Below, piece by piece: positions 32,537-41,619 of a stretch of DNA of 64,000 bases. The stretch is from Pedosphaera sp. (GTDB lineage: Bacteria; Verrucomicrobiota; Verrucomicrobiia; Limisphaerales; Pedosphaeraceae). Every line of letters starts with the position of its first letter. The stretch's first letter is position 1. The stretch spans positions 1 to 64,000 of the forward strand of contig JAQGPC010000145.1 in NCBI GenBank assembly GCA_028293285.1, in the 5' to 3' direction. The notes beneath the pieces were generated by a model. It was given only the letters and a program-made list of their open reading frames with translations. It had not been told where the DNA came from and searched no databases. Both the position numbers and the translations under genes were made by a program.

Positions 32537-35374
32537 ATGAAAATGAATTTATCACTAACCCGAAACTGGATGCAACGCTGCGCCATCCGCGCCGCGCGAT
32601 TTATGAAACCAAATTTAGATTACCGCCCGGCGCGTGTCAGTCACGTTCCGTTTGCCCGAGGCATGCTTCTGTGCGCGCTCTTGGCCCTCAACGTGAACAC
32701 TTTCGCCGCCGAAAAGCTTTCCACGTGGCAGACGGATGTCAGCGGGATGTGGACGGATTCTTATCGCTGGTCCACCCCCGTCTACCCGGACAACTCCGGC
32801 ACCAATCTTTATTCGGCCACGATTGATATGCCTAGTCGCACCGTGACGTTGGATCGCAACGTCACGCTGGAAAGCTTCAATCTCTCCCGCGGAGCTCTCG
32901 GCGGCTCGAATGCGCCTGCCGTAACGCTTAACCAGCAACTGCATCTTGGCGCAGCGCAACTCATCGGCAACGGATTGCTATCGGCGAATGGCCTGTCGAT
33001 CACGGGGGCCACCAAGGTCGTGCGCGGCTGGACCGTTGAAAATCGCGGCATCGGGAACTGGCTTGAGGGCGACCTCCGGATTGGCGACGGTGCGAAGATT
33101 TTCAACAGTGCGACCGCCGGGCTTAACGCAAACTTCGACGGAACCATCGTCAACGATCTCGGCGGCACGGCGCTTTTTGAGAACGCGGGCATGTTTCGCA
33201 AATCCGCCGGGACGAATCAGACAAAAATCTACGTTCCGTTCCTCAATACCGGCGCACTGGAGGTGGATTCCGGCGCGCTGGCGTTTTACGGCAACAGCAC
33301 CAATATCGGCGGGAAAATAGAGATGCTTCCCGGCGCATCCCTAATGTTTACCGGCCTGCGTCACACGATCGATGCGAGTTCCAAAATTTACGGCCTGGGC
33401 GGCATCGTTTTTGATAACGGCACTGTGGATTTTAATGGCATCGCAGATGTCCAGGGGCCGATAACCTTGAGGATTGGCACAGTGAACCTTAATCCCGCCT
33501 GCACTGTGACGCAGTTCGGCTCGGCGCTGGTTTTTACGGGCAGTGGCACGCTCAACGTGAATAGTGGCGAACCGATCTTTTGGAATTCGCTCACGATATC
33601 CAATGGCCTGATCGCTGGCAGTGATAGCCTGCACACCGGTAATGGTGGTTTTCAATGGAGGGGTGGCACGTTCATGGGTTCGGGACATCTCGATATCGAC
33701 GGCAGCAGTGTTTTTGGCGGTGGAGCAAAAACATTGCGCGGCTGGGTAGTGGAGAACCACGGTGCGCTGCAATGGAATAGCAGCGATATTTTCCAGGGCG
33801 AGGGCGCGCGATTTGTAAATCTCCCCGGTGGCAGTGTGCAAATGAGTTCCGACGGTGGCTGGCTGACCGGTTACAGCGGCGGTGCTTATTTCGATAATTT
33901 TGGCGCAGTCCAAAAATCCGGCGGCACGAATTCCACCATTGGCGTGCAATTTTACAATGAGGGACTGGTGGAAGTCGCCGCCGGCAATCTCCGTTTCGGC
34001 AACACGTTAACGAACAAAGGGGCATTGTCGGTCGCCAGCGGCGCGACGCTGGTCTTTGCGGCTTCAAGTATTCAACTTACCGCGCTTGGATCGTTGGACG
34101 GTGACGGTTCCGTGTCTTTGGAAAACGGCACAGTCGTGAACTCCGGCAGCTTTCGCGCCGCTGCGGGCAGCACGCTCAAGAGCGGCACGCTGCGTTTTAT
34201 CAACGGAAACAGCCGCCCAAATCTCGGAGCGGCCCTCCGCTTCACCGGCACCGCCACGCTGGACGCCAGCAGTGGTTACACGCTCGGGGTTCCCACTCTG
34301 TTACAAACCAACGGAACCATCAGTGGGTCCGACACACTCGTGGTATCGAATCTATGGGTTTGTTCCAACGGCGACCTCGACGGCACCGGCAACCTTGAAC
34401 TGCGCGGGCAATCTCTCGTCAATGGCGGGCCGCGCTGGACCGGTCGTCGCGTGGTGAATCGCGGTCAACTCGATTGGGCGGGCGGGGACATCGACGCGGG
34501 GCTGGGATTTGTATTTCACAATATGCAGGGTGCCTCGGTGTATGTGGACTCCGACCGGAACTTCACGACCAGCTACGGTGGTAACACGATGTTCTTGAAT
34601 GAAGGCACCGTGCTGAAATACAGCAGCGGCACCAATCAATTCAACCTGCCGTTCGTCAATAATGGCCAGCTTTATATGAATGCCGGCCGGATACAATTCA
34701 ACGGCGGTTTTAACCAGACCAATGGATTGCTCGCGCTCAACGGCACCGCCGTCGGTTCACCGAAAACACTCGTCAACTCCGTTGGAGCCATTGCCGGCAG
34801 CGGCGACATCTTCGCTTCGGTCTTCAACGCGGATACGCTGGCCGTCGGTTGGGGAAACCAAATCGGGCATTTGAATATTTCCGGCGTCTGCACCCAGGCG
34901 GTCACCGCCACGTTGCAGATCGAACTGGCCGCGACCAATCAATTCGATTCAGTCGCCATCACTGGCCAGGCGAACCTGAACGGCAAGCTTGAGATCGGTC
35001 TGCTCAACGGCTTCGTGCCTCCGGATGGCTCGTCGTTTCCCATCCTTACCAGTGCCACGTGCATCGGGCAATTTTCACAAGTCACCGGGGCGGATTTGCC
35101 TGCTGGACGAAAACTAATTCCCGTTTATAACGCAACCGGCGTGACCTTGATTGTCACCAATGTCTTTCCGCCGCCGTTGCTTACCATCACGCGTCCCTCG
35201 GATACCAATGCCATTCAGGTGAGTTGGCCCGCCGGTTATGATAACTGGTCGTTGCAAAGTAGGACTGATCTCACAGGCACGAACTGGACAGATCTCCCTC
35301 CCACAGGAACCAATTTCGCCATCATTCCGACCACTACCCCAGTGCAGTTCTTCCGCCTGCGCCAGGGACAGTAA
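32537..35374 (+). CDS. Large secreted repeat protein with verrucomicrobial C-terminal module
   Basis: A 945-aa exported protein: a long basic N-terminus and hydrophobic GMLLCALLALNVNTFAA, then a beta-rich, Gly/Asn/Thr-rich passenger. Three repeats of about 237 residues start near residues 162, 400 and 636, each containing RGWxVENxG-like, FxNxG, 'KSxGTN' and FxNxGxLxVxxG elements, as in beta-helix autotransporter-like proteins. The last 65 residues (VSWPAGYDNWSLQSRTDLT then FFRLRQGQ) are a module found on many secreted verrucomicrobial proteins. The start may instead be 32603. Likely cell-surface or extracellular; no enzyme motif seen. Confidence 0.75.
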   Translation: MKMNLSLTRNWMQRCAIRAARFMKPNLDYRPARVSHVPFARGMLLCALLALNVNTFAAEKLSTWQTDVSGMWTDSYRWSTPVYPDNSGTNLYSATIDMPSRTVTLDRNVTLESFNLSRGALGGSNAPAVTLNQQLHLGAAQLIGNGLLSANGLSITGATKVVRGWTVENRGIGNWLEGDLRIGDGAKIFNSATAGLNANFDGTIVNDLGGTALFENAGMFRKSAGTNQTKIYVPFLNTGALEVDSGALAFYGNSTNIGGKIEMLPGASLMFTGLRHTIDASSKIYGLGGIVFDNGTVDFNGIADVQGPITLRIGTVNLNPACTVTQFGSALVFTGSGTLNVNSGEPIFWNSLTISNGLIAGSDSLHTGNGGFQWRGGTFMGSGHLDIDGSSVFGGGAKTLRGWVVENHGALQWNSSDIFQGEGARFVNLPGGSVQMSSDGGWLTGYSGGAYFDNFGAVQKSGGTNSTIGVQFYNEGLVEVAAGNLRFGNTLTNKGALSVASGATLVFAASSIQLTALGSLDGDGSVSLENGTVVNSGSFRAAAGSTLKSGTLRFINGNSRPNLGAALRFTGTATLDASSGYTLGVPTLLQTNGTISGSDTLVVSNLWVCSNGDLDGTGNLELRGQSLVNGGPRWTGRRVVNRGQLDWAGGDIDAGLGFVFHNMQGASVYVDSDRNFTTSYGGNTMFLNEGTVLKYSSGTNQFNLPFVNNGQLYMNAGRIQFNGGFNQTNGLLALNGTAVGSPKTLVNSVGAIAGSGDIFASVFNADTLAVGWGNQIGHLNISGVCTQAVTATLQIELAATNQFDSVAITGQANLNGKLEIGLLNGFVPPDGSSFPILTSATCIGQFSQVTGADLPAGRKLIPVYNATGVTLIVTNVFPPPLLTITRPSDTNAIQVSWPAGYDNWSLQSRTDLTGTNWTDLPPTGTNFAIIPTTTPVQFFRLRQGQ

Positions 35375-35443
35375 ACTTGAACCACGAAACCTCAGCATAT
35401 CGAAAATCACTCAGCACTTAATAATCAAACCTCCAATCAACTT

Positions 35444-36010
35444 ATGAAAACAGCCAAACTCACGTTGCTCGCCGTCGTCTGTATCGCCCCTGTAATCCTG
35501 GTAGCTGCCGTCGGCAAGAAAGAAAAAAAGACCACACCCGATGCGGTTGCGCGTGGCAAATATCTGGTCAACTTTGGCGGCTGCAATGATTGCCATACGC
35601 CGCTTAAAATGACCGGCAAAGGCCCGGTGCCGGACCTCTCGCGCCTGCTCTGCGGTCATCCTGAAGATACCAAACTTCCGCCGCCCGATCTCAAGCCCGG
35701 CCCGTGGTTCGCCGCCACCGCTGGCATGACCGCGTGGGCCGGGCCTTGGGGAATCAGCTATGCCCCCAATCTCACGCCCGATAAAAATACTGGTCTGGGC
35801 ATTTGGACGGAGGAAATGTTTATCAAGACCATGCGCACCGGTCGCCACATGGGCAGTGGCCGCGAAATCCTTCCGCCCATGCCATGGCAATCCGTTGCCT
35901 CACTCACCGATGGTGACATCAAAGCCATCTTTGCCTACCTGCAGACCGTTCCCGCCATCACCAACCATGTCCCCCGGCCGGTTAATCCCAAGGGCGAAAC
36001 GTTCGAGTAA
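35444..36010 (+). CDS. Periplasmic monoheme cytochrome c
   Basis: A 188-aa protein with a signal peptide (MKTAKLTLLAVVCIAPVILVAAVG) and one heme motif CNDCH near residue 47. A candidate axial Met is in GRHMGSGREILPPMPW. It resembles the small cytochromes annotated as diheme/monoheme c in soil bacteria. It lies 69 bases after the repeat protein; whether they are co-transcribed is unclear. Likely electron carrier in the periplasm. Confidence 0.85.
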   Translation: MKTAKLTLLAVVCIAPVILVAAVGKKEKKTTPDAVARGKYLVNFGGCNDCHTPLKMTGKGPVPDLSRLLCGHPEDTKLPPPDLKPGPWFAATAGMTAWAGPWGISYAPNLTPDKNTGLGIWTEEMFIKTMRTGRHMGSGREILPPMPWQSVASLTDGDIKAIFAYLQTVPAITNHVPRPVNPKGETFE

Positions 36011-36022
36011 CCAGCCGCAGCG

Positions 36023-36074
36023 GCGTCTCCGCAGAGCCCGAAAACATTCAGCCAACGGCACTCTGCGGAGACGC
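36023..36074. repeat. Inverted repeat, possible terminator of cytochrome c gene
   Basis: Perfect 14-base arms GCGTCTCCGCAGAG (36023-36036) and CTCTGCGGAGACGC (36061-36074) are separated by 24 bases. They begin 13 bases after the cytochrome c stop codon. They could form a transcription-ending stem, but no T-run follows, and such palindromes are also spread as interspersed repeats in verrucomicrobial genomes (from memory). Confidence 0.55.
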
Positions 36075-36094
36075 ATGTCTGTCTCACAAACCAA

Positions 36095-36310
36095 TCAATC
36101 TTTCCGGCGGTCAATCGTGTTCCAAAGCATTAGTGCAAGCCGCGGTGCATGGCCAAGCAAAAATGCACAGGCGAAATCCAAAAGCAACAATCCGCCGAAC
36201 ATAGGCAAGCCCCACTCGCCAAGTCAATTTCTGAAAAGTCCAATCAAGGGAAAACCGACAAAACCTGAACCAATGAGGAAATATCGAATCTTGTGCTCAC
36301 CAAATGCCAT
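36095..36310 (-). pseudogene. Possible interrupted small membrane-protein gene
   Basis: The minus strand from the ATG at 36310 reads MAFGEHKIRYFLIGSGFVGF, continues PLIGLFRN, hits TGA, then keeps an open hydrophobic frame (GLPMFGGLLLLDFACAFLLG, ending TIDRRKD) to a second stop at 36095. Two hydrophobic segments and a basic end look like a two-helix membrane protein broken by one stop. No homologue is recognised, so it may be chance. Confidence 0.25.
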
Positions 36311-36550
36311 AAATTGATATAAAGTGTCCGAAATTGGCCTAACAGATAATAGATGCGCTTTGTGCAGCCTGTCCTTTTTCATAAATTAACCTTAAGCTCA
36401 AGCCCATAATCATTGGCTGGAATTAAACTGCTTAGGTGATGCCACCACAATCCCTTTTGCTAAGACCGCATCGAAAACCATATCCACGCCGCTGTGCGGC
36501 CCTGTTATTCCAGGTTTTGTTGCAGTTTTGTCACCCTACCGTTGCATAAA

Positions 36551-36576
36551 TGACAACATCTTCATTCGCCATTCAT
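36551..36576 (+). promoter_or_regulatory. 26-base repeated element, copy 1
   Basis: This stretch matches 46267-46292 at 24 of 26 positions; the common core is TCTTCATTCGCCATT. It ends 79 bases before the PEP-mutase-like start codon. The second copy is at nearly the same distance from its downstream gene, which suggests a shared promoter or operator rather than a random repeat. Confidence 0.5.
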
Positions 36577-36655
36577 TGTCCGTTCATGCAAGATTGTTAA
36601 GTTAGCCAAGCGGGAAGTGATTCCGCATTAAACGAACGAAAGTGAAGTAACCTTT

Positions 36656-37678
36656 ATGCAAACAGCGAAGTTGGACAGTAACAAGCCAGTGACCACGAAC
36701 GGCCATTCAAAGCCTCATCCTGAACCCGACCATGCCACCCGCCTTTTCAACGGTCAGTTCCAAGTGGGCGTTGGATTGTATGATGGCGTCTCGGCTTTGC
36801 TCGCTGCGAAGCATCATTTTGACTTCGTATGGGTCAGCAGTTTCTGCTGCTCCGCCGCTGCTGGCTTGCCCGATGTCGGCATCATTGGACCCGAAGACAT
36901 CCTGAACCTCGTTCATCTCTCCCGTCGATTGGTGGATTTGCCCATCATCGTGGATCTTGATTCCGGCTACGGCGATCCCGTGAAGGTGTTCCATGTCATT
37001 GAGGCCATGGCGCGGGCCGGTGTGTCCGCAGTATGCATTGAAGACAATCCGACCTCCAAGCGTTGTAGTCTTTATGGCGGCTATGATCGCGCTTTAGCTT
37101 CCATTGACGAACACGTCGCCCGTCTGCGTGCCGCGCGCATTGCCATCAAAGAAGCTCGCTCCAACTGCCGTATCATCGCCCGCACCGAGGCATTGGTGGC
37201 TGGTATGGGCATGGCCGAAGCGCTCAAGCGGGCCACGGCCTACGCGGATAACGGAGCGGACGCAGTATTTGCCCAATCGCTGGATGCAACCGGAAACGAA
37301 ATCCTGACATTCGGCCGTAAATGGGGTCGCCGCACTCCCTATATTATTGCTCCCACGAAGCTTCCCAAGATCACCAAGAAGGAATTCGCCGAAGCCGGGG
37401 TTTCGCACACCATTTTTGCAAACCAAGGTCTGCGAGCCGCACACAAAGCCATCGACCTAACCTTCCGCACACTGGCCGAAGCCACATCGGCCCAGTCAGT
37501 GGAGCCGGATATTTCCACCGTTGCCGAGGTTGCCACACTCGTAGGAGCGCAGGAAGTGGTGGAACTCGAAACGTTGCTGGCGAATGCTCCCGTGACGCCG
37601 GTCTCAACCAAATCTCTGGTCAAGTCCTCCCGCAAGCTTGCCGCCAACGGTCAGGCGAGGCGGGCCAGTAAAAGATAA
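36656..37678 (+). CDS. PEP mutase / isocitrate lyase superfamily enzyme
   Basis: A 340-aa alpha/beta-barrel protein of the PEP mutase/2-methylisocitrate lyase superfamily. Mg-binding residues lie in VDLDSGYGD (100-107). The flexible-loop signature at 129-139 is E-D-N-P-T-S-K-R-C-S-L: it aligns without gaps to the PEP mutase pattern EDKxxxxxNS but has Asn for the first Lys and Cys for the key Asn, while KRC recalls methylisocitrate lyase. True PEP mutase makes phosphonopyruvate; lyases cleave C-C bonds. An aminotransferase, ATP-grasp and MFS operon follows 184 bases later, beyond a hairpin. The enzyme class is sure, the reaction is not. Confidence 0.8.
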   Translation: MQTAKLDSNKPVTTNGHSKPHPEPDHATRLFNGQFQVGVGLYDGVSALLAAKHHFDFVWVSSFCCSAAAGLPDVGIIGPEDILNLVHLSRRLVDLPIIVDLDSGYGDPVKVFHVIEAMARAGVSAVCIEDNPTSKRCSLYGGYDRALASIDEHVARLRAARIAIKEARSNCRIIARTEALVAGMGMAEALKRATAYADNGADAVFAQSLDATGNEILTFGRKWGRRTPYIIAPTKLPKITKKEFAEAGVSHTIFANQGLRAAHKAIDLTFRTLAEATSAQSVEPDISTVAEVATLVGAQEVVELETLLANAPVTPVSTKSLVKSSRKLAANGQARRASKR

Positions 37679-37756
37679 TCTACGCTTAGGTGCGAACAGC
37701 TATCGGGCTTGGACTCTTGACATCCGATGCGAAGCATAGCCATTTTTAATCATGCC

Positions 37757-37794
37757 ATCACGCCCTGCGGTTACTTGCCGTCGGGCGTGATTTT
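37757..37794 (+). terminator. Rho-independent-like terminator after the PEP-mutase-like gene
   Basis: ATCACGCCC (37757-37765) pairs with GGGCGTGAT (37783-37791), with further partial pairing inside, followed directly by TTTTG. It lies about 80 bases after the gene's stop and about 70 before the aminotransferase start. It suggests that the mutase-like gene and the next operon are separate or only partly linked transcription units. Confidence 0.7.
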
Positions 37795-37862
37795 GTTAAT
37801 AGAAACCGGGTTTGTCCCAAGCGCGCCTGGAAAGCAAATTTCAGACATTAAAAGAACTAATT

Positions 37863-39053
37863 ATGTTAGCTGAACGGATGAAAAACTTTTCCGGATCGCA
37901 GACTTCGGGCATGCGCAACCGCGCCCGCAAACTGCGTGCCGAAGGAATCCACGTGGTCAACTTCGCCGCCGGCGAACTGGACCAGGACACAAGTTCGAGC
38001 ATTAAAGCGGCAGCCCGGAAAGCAATCGACTCTGGTCGCACGCAATATACGGATACCTTGGGGATTGCTGAATTGCGTGAGCGAGTGGCCCAAAAGGTTT
38101 CGCAAAAGACAGGCATAATTTACGCAGCGGACGAAGTGGGCTTTACCGCCGGAGCCAAACAAGCATTGTTCAACGCGAACTTTGTGCTTTTTCAACCGGG
38201 TGATGAAGTCATCATTCCCTCCCCGTATTGGGTGACGCTGCCGGAACAAGTGCGCCTGGCCGGTGCGACTCCCATCGCTCTGCCCACAGGCCAAAATGGT
38301 TTTCAAATCAACATTGACGAACTCACGCGGATCATTACTCCCAAGACTCGTGGGATTATCCTTAACACCCCGCACAATCCGACCGGCGTGGTTTATCCTG
38401 CGGATACTCTGGAAAAAATTGCCCACCTTGCATTGAAACATGACCTCGTCTGCATCTTCGATGAATGTTACGACGAACTGGTGTATGCCCCGGCGGCGCA
38501 TCACAACATCGTGAAGCTGGTTCCCGAGATGAAAGCCCGGACCATTCTTGTTGGGTCACTGTCGAAATCTTATTGCATGGCTGGATGGCGGGCTGGTTTT
38601 CTGGCTGGGCCGCAGAAAGTCATCAAAGCCATTGCCAATCTTCAAAGTCATATCGCGTCGAATCCCTGCAACATTGTCCAATACGCCGCCTTGGCTGCTT
38701 TTGAATCGGAGAATGATGCCTTTGTCGCGGGAAACCGAAAACAATTAACCATCCAACGCACCACCGCGCTGCAACTGATTGACAAAATTCCTGGTCTTCC
38801 TTGTGTTGTTCCCGACGGAGCATTTTATCTCTTCCCTGATGTCAGCTCGCTGTTCAACAAATCATTTAAAGATCAGCGCGTGGAGAATGTGGATCGTCTG
38901 GCTGAAATGCTGCTGGAACACGCCCATATTGCCATCGTGCCGGGATCTGCTTTTGGTGCGGACAATCACATTCGCATTTCCTACGCCATACCGAATGAAG
39001 AGATTGTTGCAGGTTTGACCCGGCTGGGACAATTTGTTCAGTCGCTGTCATGA
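37863..39053 (+). CDS. Class I PLP aminotransferase (aspartate-type)
   Basis: A 396-aa fold-type I aminotransferase. The PLP Lys is residue 235 in SLSKSYCMAGWRAGF; NTPHNPTGVVY, FDECYDELVY and, near the end, HIRISYA with the substrate-carboxylate Arg complete the set. The family transaminates aspartate, aromatic or similar amino acids. First gene of a packed operon: it overlaps the ATP-grasp gene by four bases. In the phosphonate hypothesis it would aminate phosphonopyruvate to phosphonoalanine. ATG at 37863 preferred over a TTG at 37812. Confidence 0.9.
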   Translation: MLAERMKNFSGSQTSGMRNRARKLRAEGIHVVNFAAGELDQDTSSSIKAAARKAIDSGRTQYTDTLGIAELRERVAQKVSQKTGIIYAADEVGFTAGAKQALFNANFVLFQPGDEVIIPSPYWVTLPEQVRLAGATPIALPTGQNGFQINIDELTRIITPKTRGIILNTPHNPTGVVYPADTLEKIAHLALKHDLVCIFDECYDELVYAPAAHHNIVKLVPEMKARTILVGSLSKSYCMAGWRAGFLAGPQKVIKAIANLQSHIASNPCNIVQYAALAAFESENDAFVAGNRKQLTIQRTTALQLIDKIPGLPCVVPDGAFYLFPDVSSLFNKSFKDQRVENVDRLAEMLLEHAHIAIVPGSAFGADNHIRISYAIPNEEIVAGLTRLGQFVQSLS

Positions 39054-40327
39054 ATTTGGAATCGCAAACTGCAAACCCATCGGTGTCAAAACCGGGCATG
39101 GTTCTATTTCTCGGCATGGTGCGGCGCGGCGAGTTTGAAACTCTGCAAGAGCGCGGCCTGCCACTCGGTGTCCTCGTGGATACGAATAGCAAGGCGCGAC
39201 TGGGCGATGTCTCCAAATTCGTATTTGTAGAGCGATTCGATTTCTCGCGACCACTGCCGGAATTGATTGAAGCCGTGCGCAGCATTCAGAAACGTTTCGG
39301 CATTGCTTGTCTCTTTAACGTTGTGGAGTTTTACGTCGCGCAGACCGCTGACGTAGCCGCTGCGCTTGGGCTTCCAGGGATTTCACCCGCATCGGCACGG
39401 CTCTGCCTCGACAAGAACGTCATGCGCCAGCGTTTTGAAAAGCGGATCGGACCCGGCGCTTCCGCGCGCTTCCATGTAGTGAATTCCGAGGCGGATTTGC
39501 TGCAATTCGCGAACCAGCTCGGCTACCCTTGTTTTCTGCAACCCACCAACGTGTCTGCGAGCATGTGGGCGACACGCAATACTAATGCGGAAATGCTGCT
39601 CAACAACTACCGTACGATGCTGAGTGAGGTTCCTCCGTATTACGAACGCCTTGGCAAAAAAGGTACGAGTCTCACGGTAGTGCTGGCGGAATACATGGAA
39701 GGGAGCAACATTTCCATTGATTGTCTGATGGATAAGGCTGGCCGTGTTTACACTACTCCGGCGGTTGAGGTGTTGACTGGCAAAGATGTTGGCATTGACG
39801 ACTTCCATCATTTTGCGCGGTTGCTGCCGCCGCGTCTCAGTGCCAAGGAAAAAGAGGAGTTGAATCAGTTGGCAATCGCAGGCGTACAAGCATTGGACAT
39901 GACCACGAGCGCAGCGCATGTCGAATTCATCGGTTCGCGGCTGGGCGAGATCGCGGCCCGGCCGGGCGGCAACCGGCCACGCATTCTCGAAATGGCTTAC
40001 GGCATCGATATGCTGTACGCCTATTACCAAATTCTCCGTGGAGAAGTTCCTGACCTGAGCGGAAACCGCAATTTGGCGGCAGCCGTCGTTACACCGTTCG
40101 CCCCTAAAAACGGCACCTTGCGCTCCATCCGCCACGTCGAACGGCTGCCCAAACTTCCCGGTTATCTTTATCATGAAGTCCGGGCTCAGGCCGGACAACA
40201 GGTTGGCCTGGCGAAGGGTGGCTTTCGCGCAGGACTTTACGTCGAGCTTCTGTCCGAAAATGCCGATGAGGTCCGCCGTAGCGTGGATGAAATCGCTTCA
40301 TGGACCGATTTGTACGAGGTGGAATGA
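39050..40327 (+). CDS. ATP-grasp ligase (amino acid/peptide ligase type)
   Basis: A 425-aa ATP-grasp protein. An N-terminal Rossmann-like domain is followed by LCLDKNVMRQRFEKRIGPG, the ATP-binding LGYPCFLQPTNVSASMW loop, EYMEGSNISIDCLMD and the metal-site segment EFIGSRLGEIAARPGGNRPR. The layout is that of L-amino acid ligases (BacD-like) and carnosine synthase-like enzymes, which join a carboxylate to an amine with ATP. Tight linkage to an aminotransferase and an exporter-type MFS points to synthesis of a small peptide or amide. Substrates unknown. Confidence 0.88.
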   Translation: MNLESQTANPSVSKPGMVLFLGMVRRGEFETLQERGLPLGVLVDTNSKARLGDVSKFVFVERFDFSRPLPELIEAVRSIQKRFGIACLFNVVEFYVAQTADVAAALGLPGISPASARLCLDKNVMRQRFEKRIGPGASARFHVVNSEADLLQFANQLGYPCFLQPTNVSASMWATRNTNAEMLLNNYRTMLSEVPPYYERLGKKGTSLTVVLAEYMEGSNISIDCLMDKAGRVYTTPAVEVLTGKDVGIDDFHHFARLLPPRLSAKEKEELNQLAIAGVQALDMTTSAAHVEFIGSRLGEIAARPGGNRPRILEMAYGIDMLYAYYQILRGEVPDLSGNRNLAAAVVTPFAPKNGTLRSIRHVERLPKLPGYLYHEVRAQAGQQVGLAKGGFRAGLYVELLSENADEVRRSVDEIASWTDLYEVE

Positions 40328-40328
40328 A

Positions 40329-41618
40329 ATGCGTTCACGCCCGGAATCAACGATGGCGATCTGGCTGGTCTGCTTTGGAATCGGCATTTTGTTCCTGGCG
40401 CGCGGTGCGTTCCAGCCCTACATCTTTCCCCTGTTTGAACACCTGGGCGGATTGACGTATGCGCAGATTGCCTTGCTGCTCAATGGCTACGTGCTCGCGC
40501 AATCCCTCTGTGCGCCGGTTGCGGGCTGGTTCACCGACCGGACATCGGTCCGGACTGCGCTGGCAACGAGCATCGTGTTTGGATTGTCCAGTTTCGTCCT
40601 CATCTCCACCAGCCCGGGGTTTCTGATATCGGCCATTGCCGTCTTTGTCGCGGGCCTGGCATTTGTTCTTGGGAAAATCTCACTCAATACCATCCTCGTG
40701 CTGCATTCCAGCGCGGACACGCTGCGTCGTTCCGTCGCAAAGCGCGCCACGTTGTTGAATCTCGGTTCATTTTTCGGCAACAGCATTGCCTATCAGATGA
40801 CCACCCGCATCGGTTACGGAGCGCATGCCATCCTGCTCGGCATTTTATATTTGCCTCTGGCAATTGGTCTTGCCGCTCCTCCGGCTCCATCGGTCTCTCC
40901 ATCCAAAAAAACCTGGGGAATGGACAACGTAAAAACTTTGTGCCGTAACAAAGTTTTTTTAGCAGACAGCCTGCGACGCTTTGCGATGGTGTTGCCTTAC
41001 GGTTGCTGGGGAACCATCATCCCCAAATACGTAATCGACCAATATCATTCAAACAAACCGGTATGGATCGTCTCGCTAACGAGCGTGTGTACCACCATTA
41101 TCGGCGCACATTTTTTGGCGGTATATCTTTCCACCAAATTATATCGCCGGGGCTTCAAGTGGGAATGGTGGTCAATGACCTCGGTCATGTTTTATTGCAC
41201 GGGACTGATCCTGCTGATGTTCGCCAATAATCCAGTAATGCTCCCATTGGCCATCGTCGTTTTCATTTGTGGGGAAGTTTTGATGACACCGTGTTTCGAT
41301 GAGACTGCGAAGAAACATAGCAGCGATGCGGGCATGGCCACCTGTCTGGGATTGCTGCACCTCGTGGACGGCTTAGGCCGGATGTTGGGAGCGGCATTCG
41401 CGCTGGCAGTTTATGGCGGGATGCGGCATTCATCATATAACGGATTTTATTGGCCGATCGTGGTTGGCGTCTTTCTATGTGTTACCATCGGGCTGCACAT
41501 GGTGGCGCACGCATTGGCACGCGGCCAAAATGGAGTTGCCGCGAACAAGGGCCGCATGGAAACTGCGCTGGAACAGCAACCGGCGGGCGTCCCGGATGGA
41601 CCCGAGCTTGAGCCTTAA
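40329..41618 (+). CDS. MFS transporter
   Basis: A 429-aa protein with about 12 hydrophobic segments and the MFS loop motif between helices 2 and 3 seen as GWFTDRTSVRTAL. The start at 40329 lies one base after the ATP-grasp stop. Placed in a ligase operon, export of the product or self-protection is likely, but uptake cannot be excluded. The last 30 residues are a polar cytoplasmic tail. Confidence 0.88.
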   Translation: MRSRPESTMAIWLVCFGIGILFLARGAFQPYIFPLFEHLGGLTYAQIALLLNGYVLAQSLCAPVAGWFTDRTSVRTALATSIVFGLSSFVLISTSPGFLISAIAVFVAGLAFVLGKISLNTILVLHSSADTLRRSVAKRATLLNLGSFFGNSIAYQMTTRIGYGAHAILLGILYLPLAIGLAAPPAPSVSPSKKTWGMDNVKTLCRNKVFLADSLRRFAMVLPYGCWGTIIPKYVIDQYHSNKPVWIVSLTSVCTTIIGAHFLAVYLSTKLYRRGFKWEWWSMTSVMFYCTGLILLMFANNPVMLPLAIVVFICGEVLMTPCFDETAKKHSSDAGMATCLGLLHLVDGLGRMLGAAFALAVYGGMRHSSYNGFYWPIVVGVFLCVTIGLHMVAHALARGQNGVAANKGRMETALEQQPAGVPDGPELEP

Positions 41619-41619
41619 C

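Larger units (their letters stand above)
36011..36655. other. 645-base region without a clear gene
   Basis: This region between the cytochrome c gene and the PEP-mutase-like gene is A/T-richer than its surroundings. It contains an inverted repeat at 36023-36074, a broken small membrane frame on the minus strand (36095-36310), and a 26-base element at 36551-36576 that recurs at 46267-46292. Promoter sequence for the rightward gene at 36656 must lie in its last part. No other coding or RNA signal was recognised. Confidence 0.6.

Noticed and set aside
36095-36310. TGA in the small membrane frame as a selenocysteine codon
   Set aside because: There is no homologue with Cys at that position and no selenocysteine insertion hairpin evident; an ordinary stop or chance frame is simpler.
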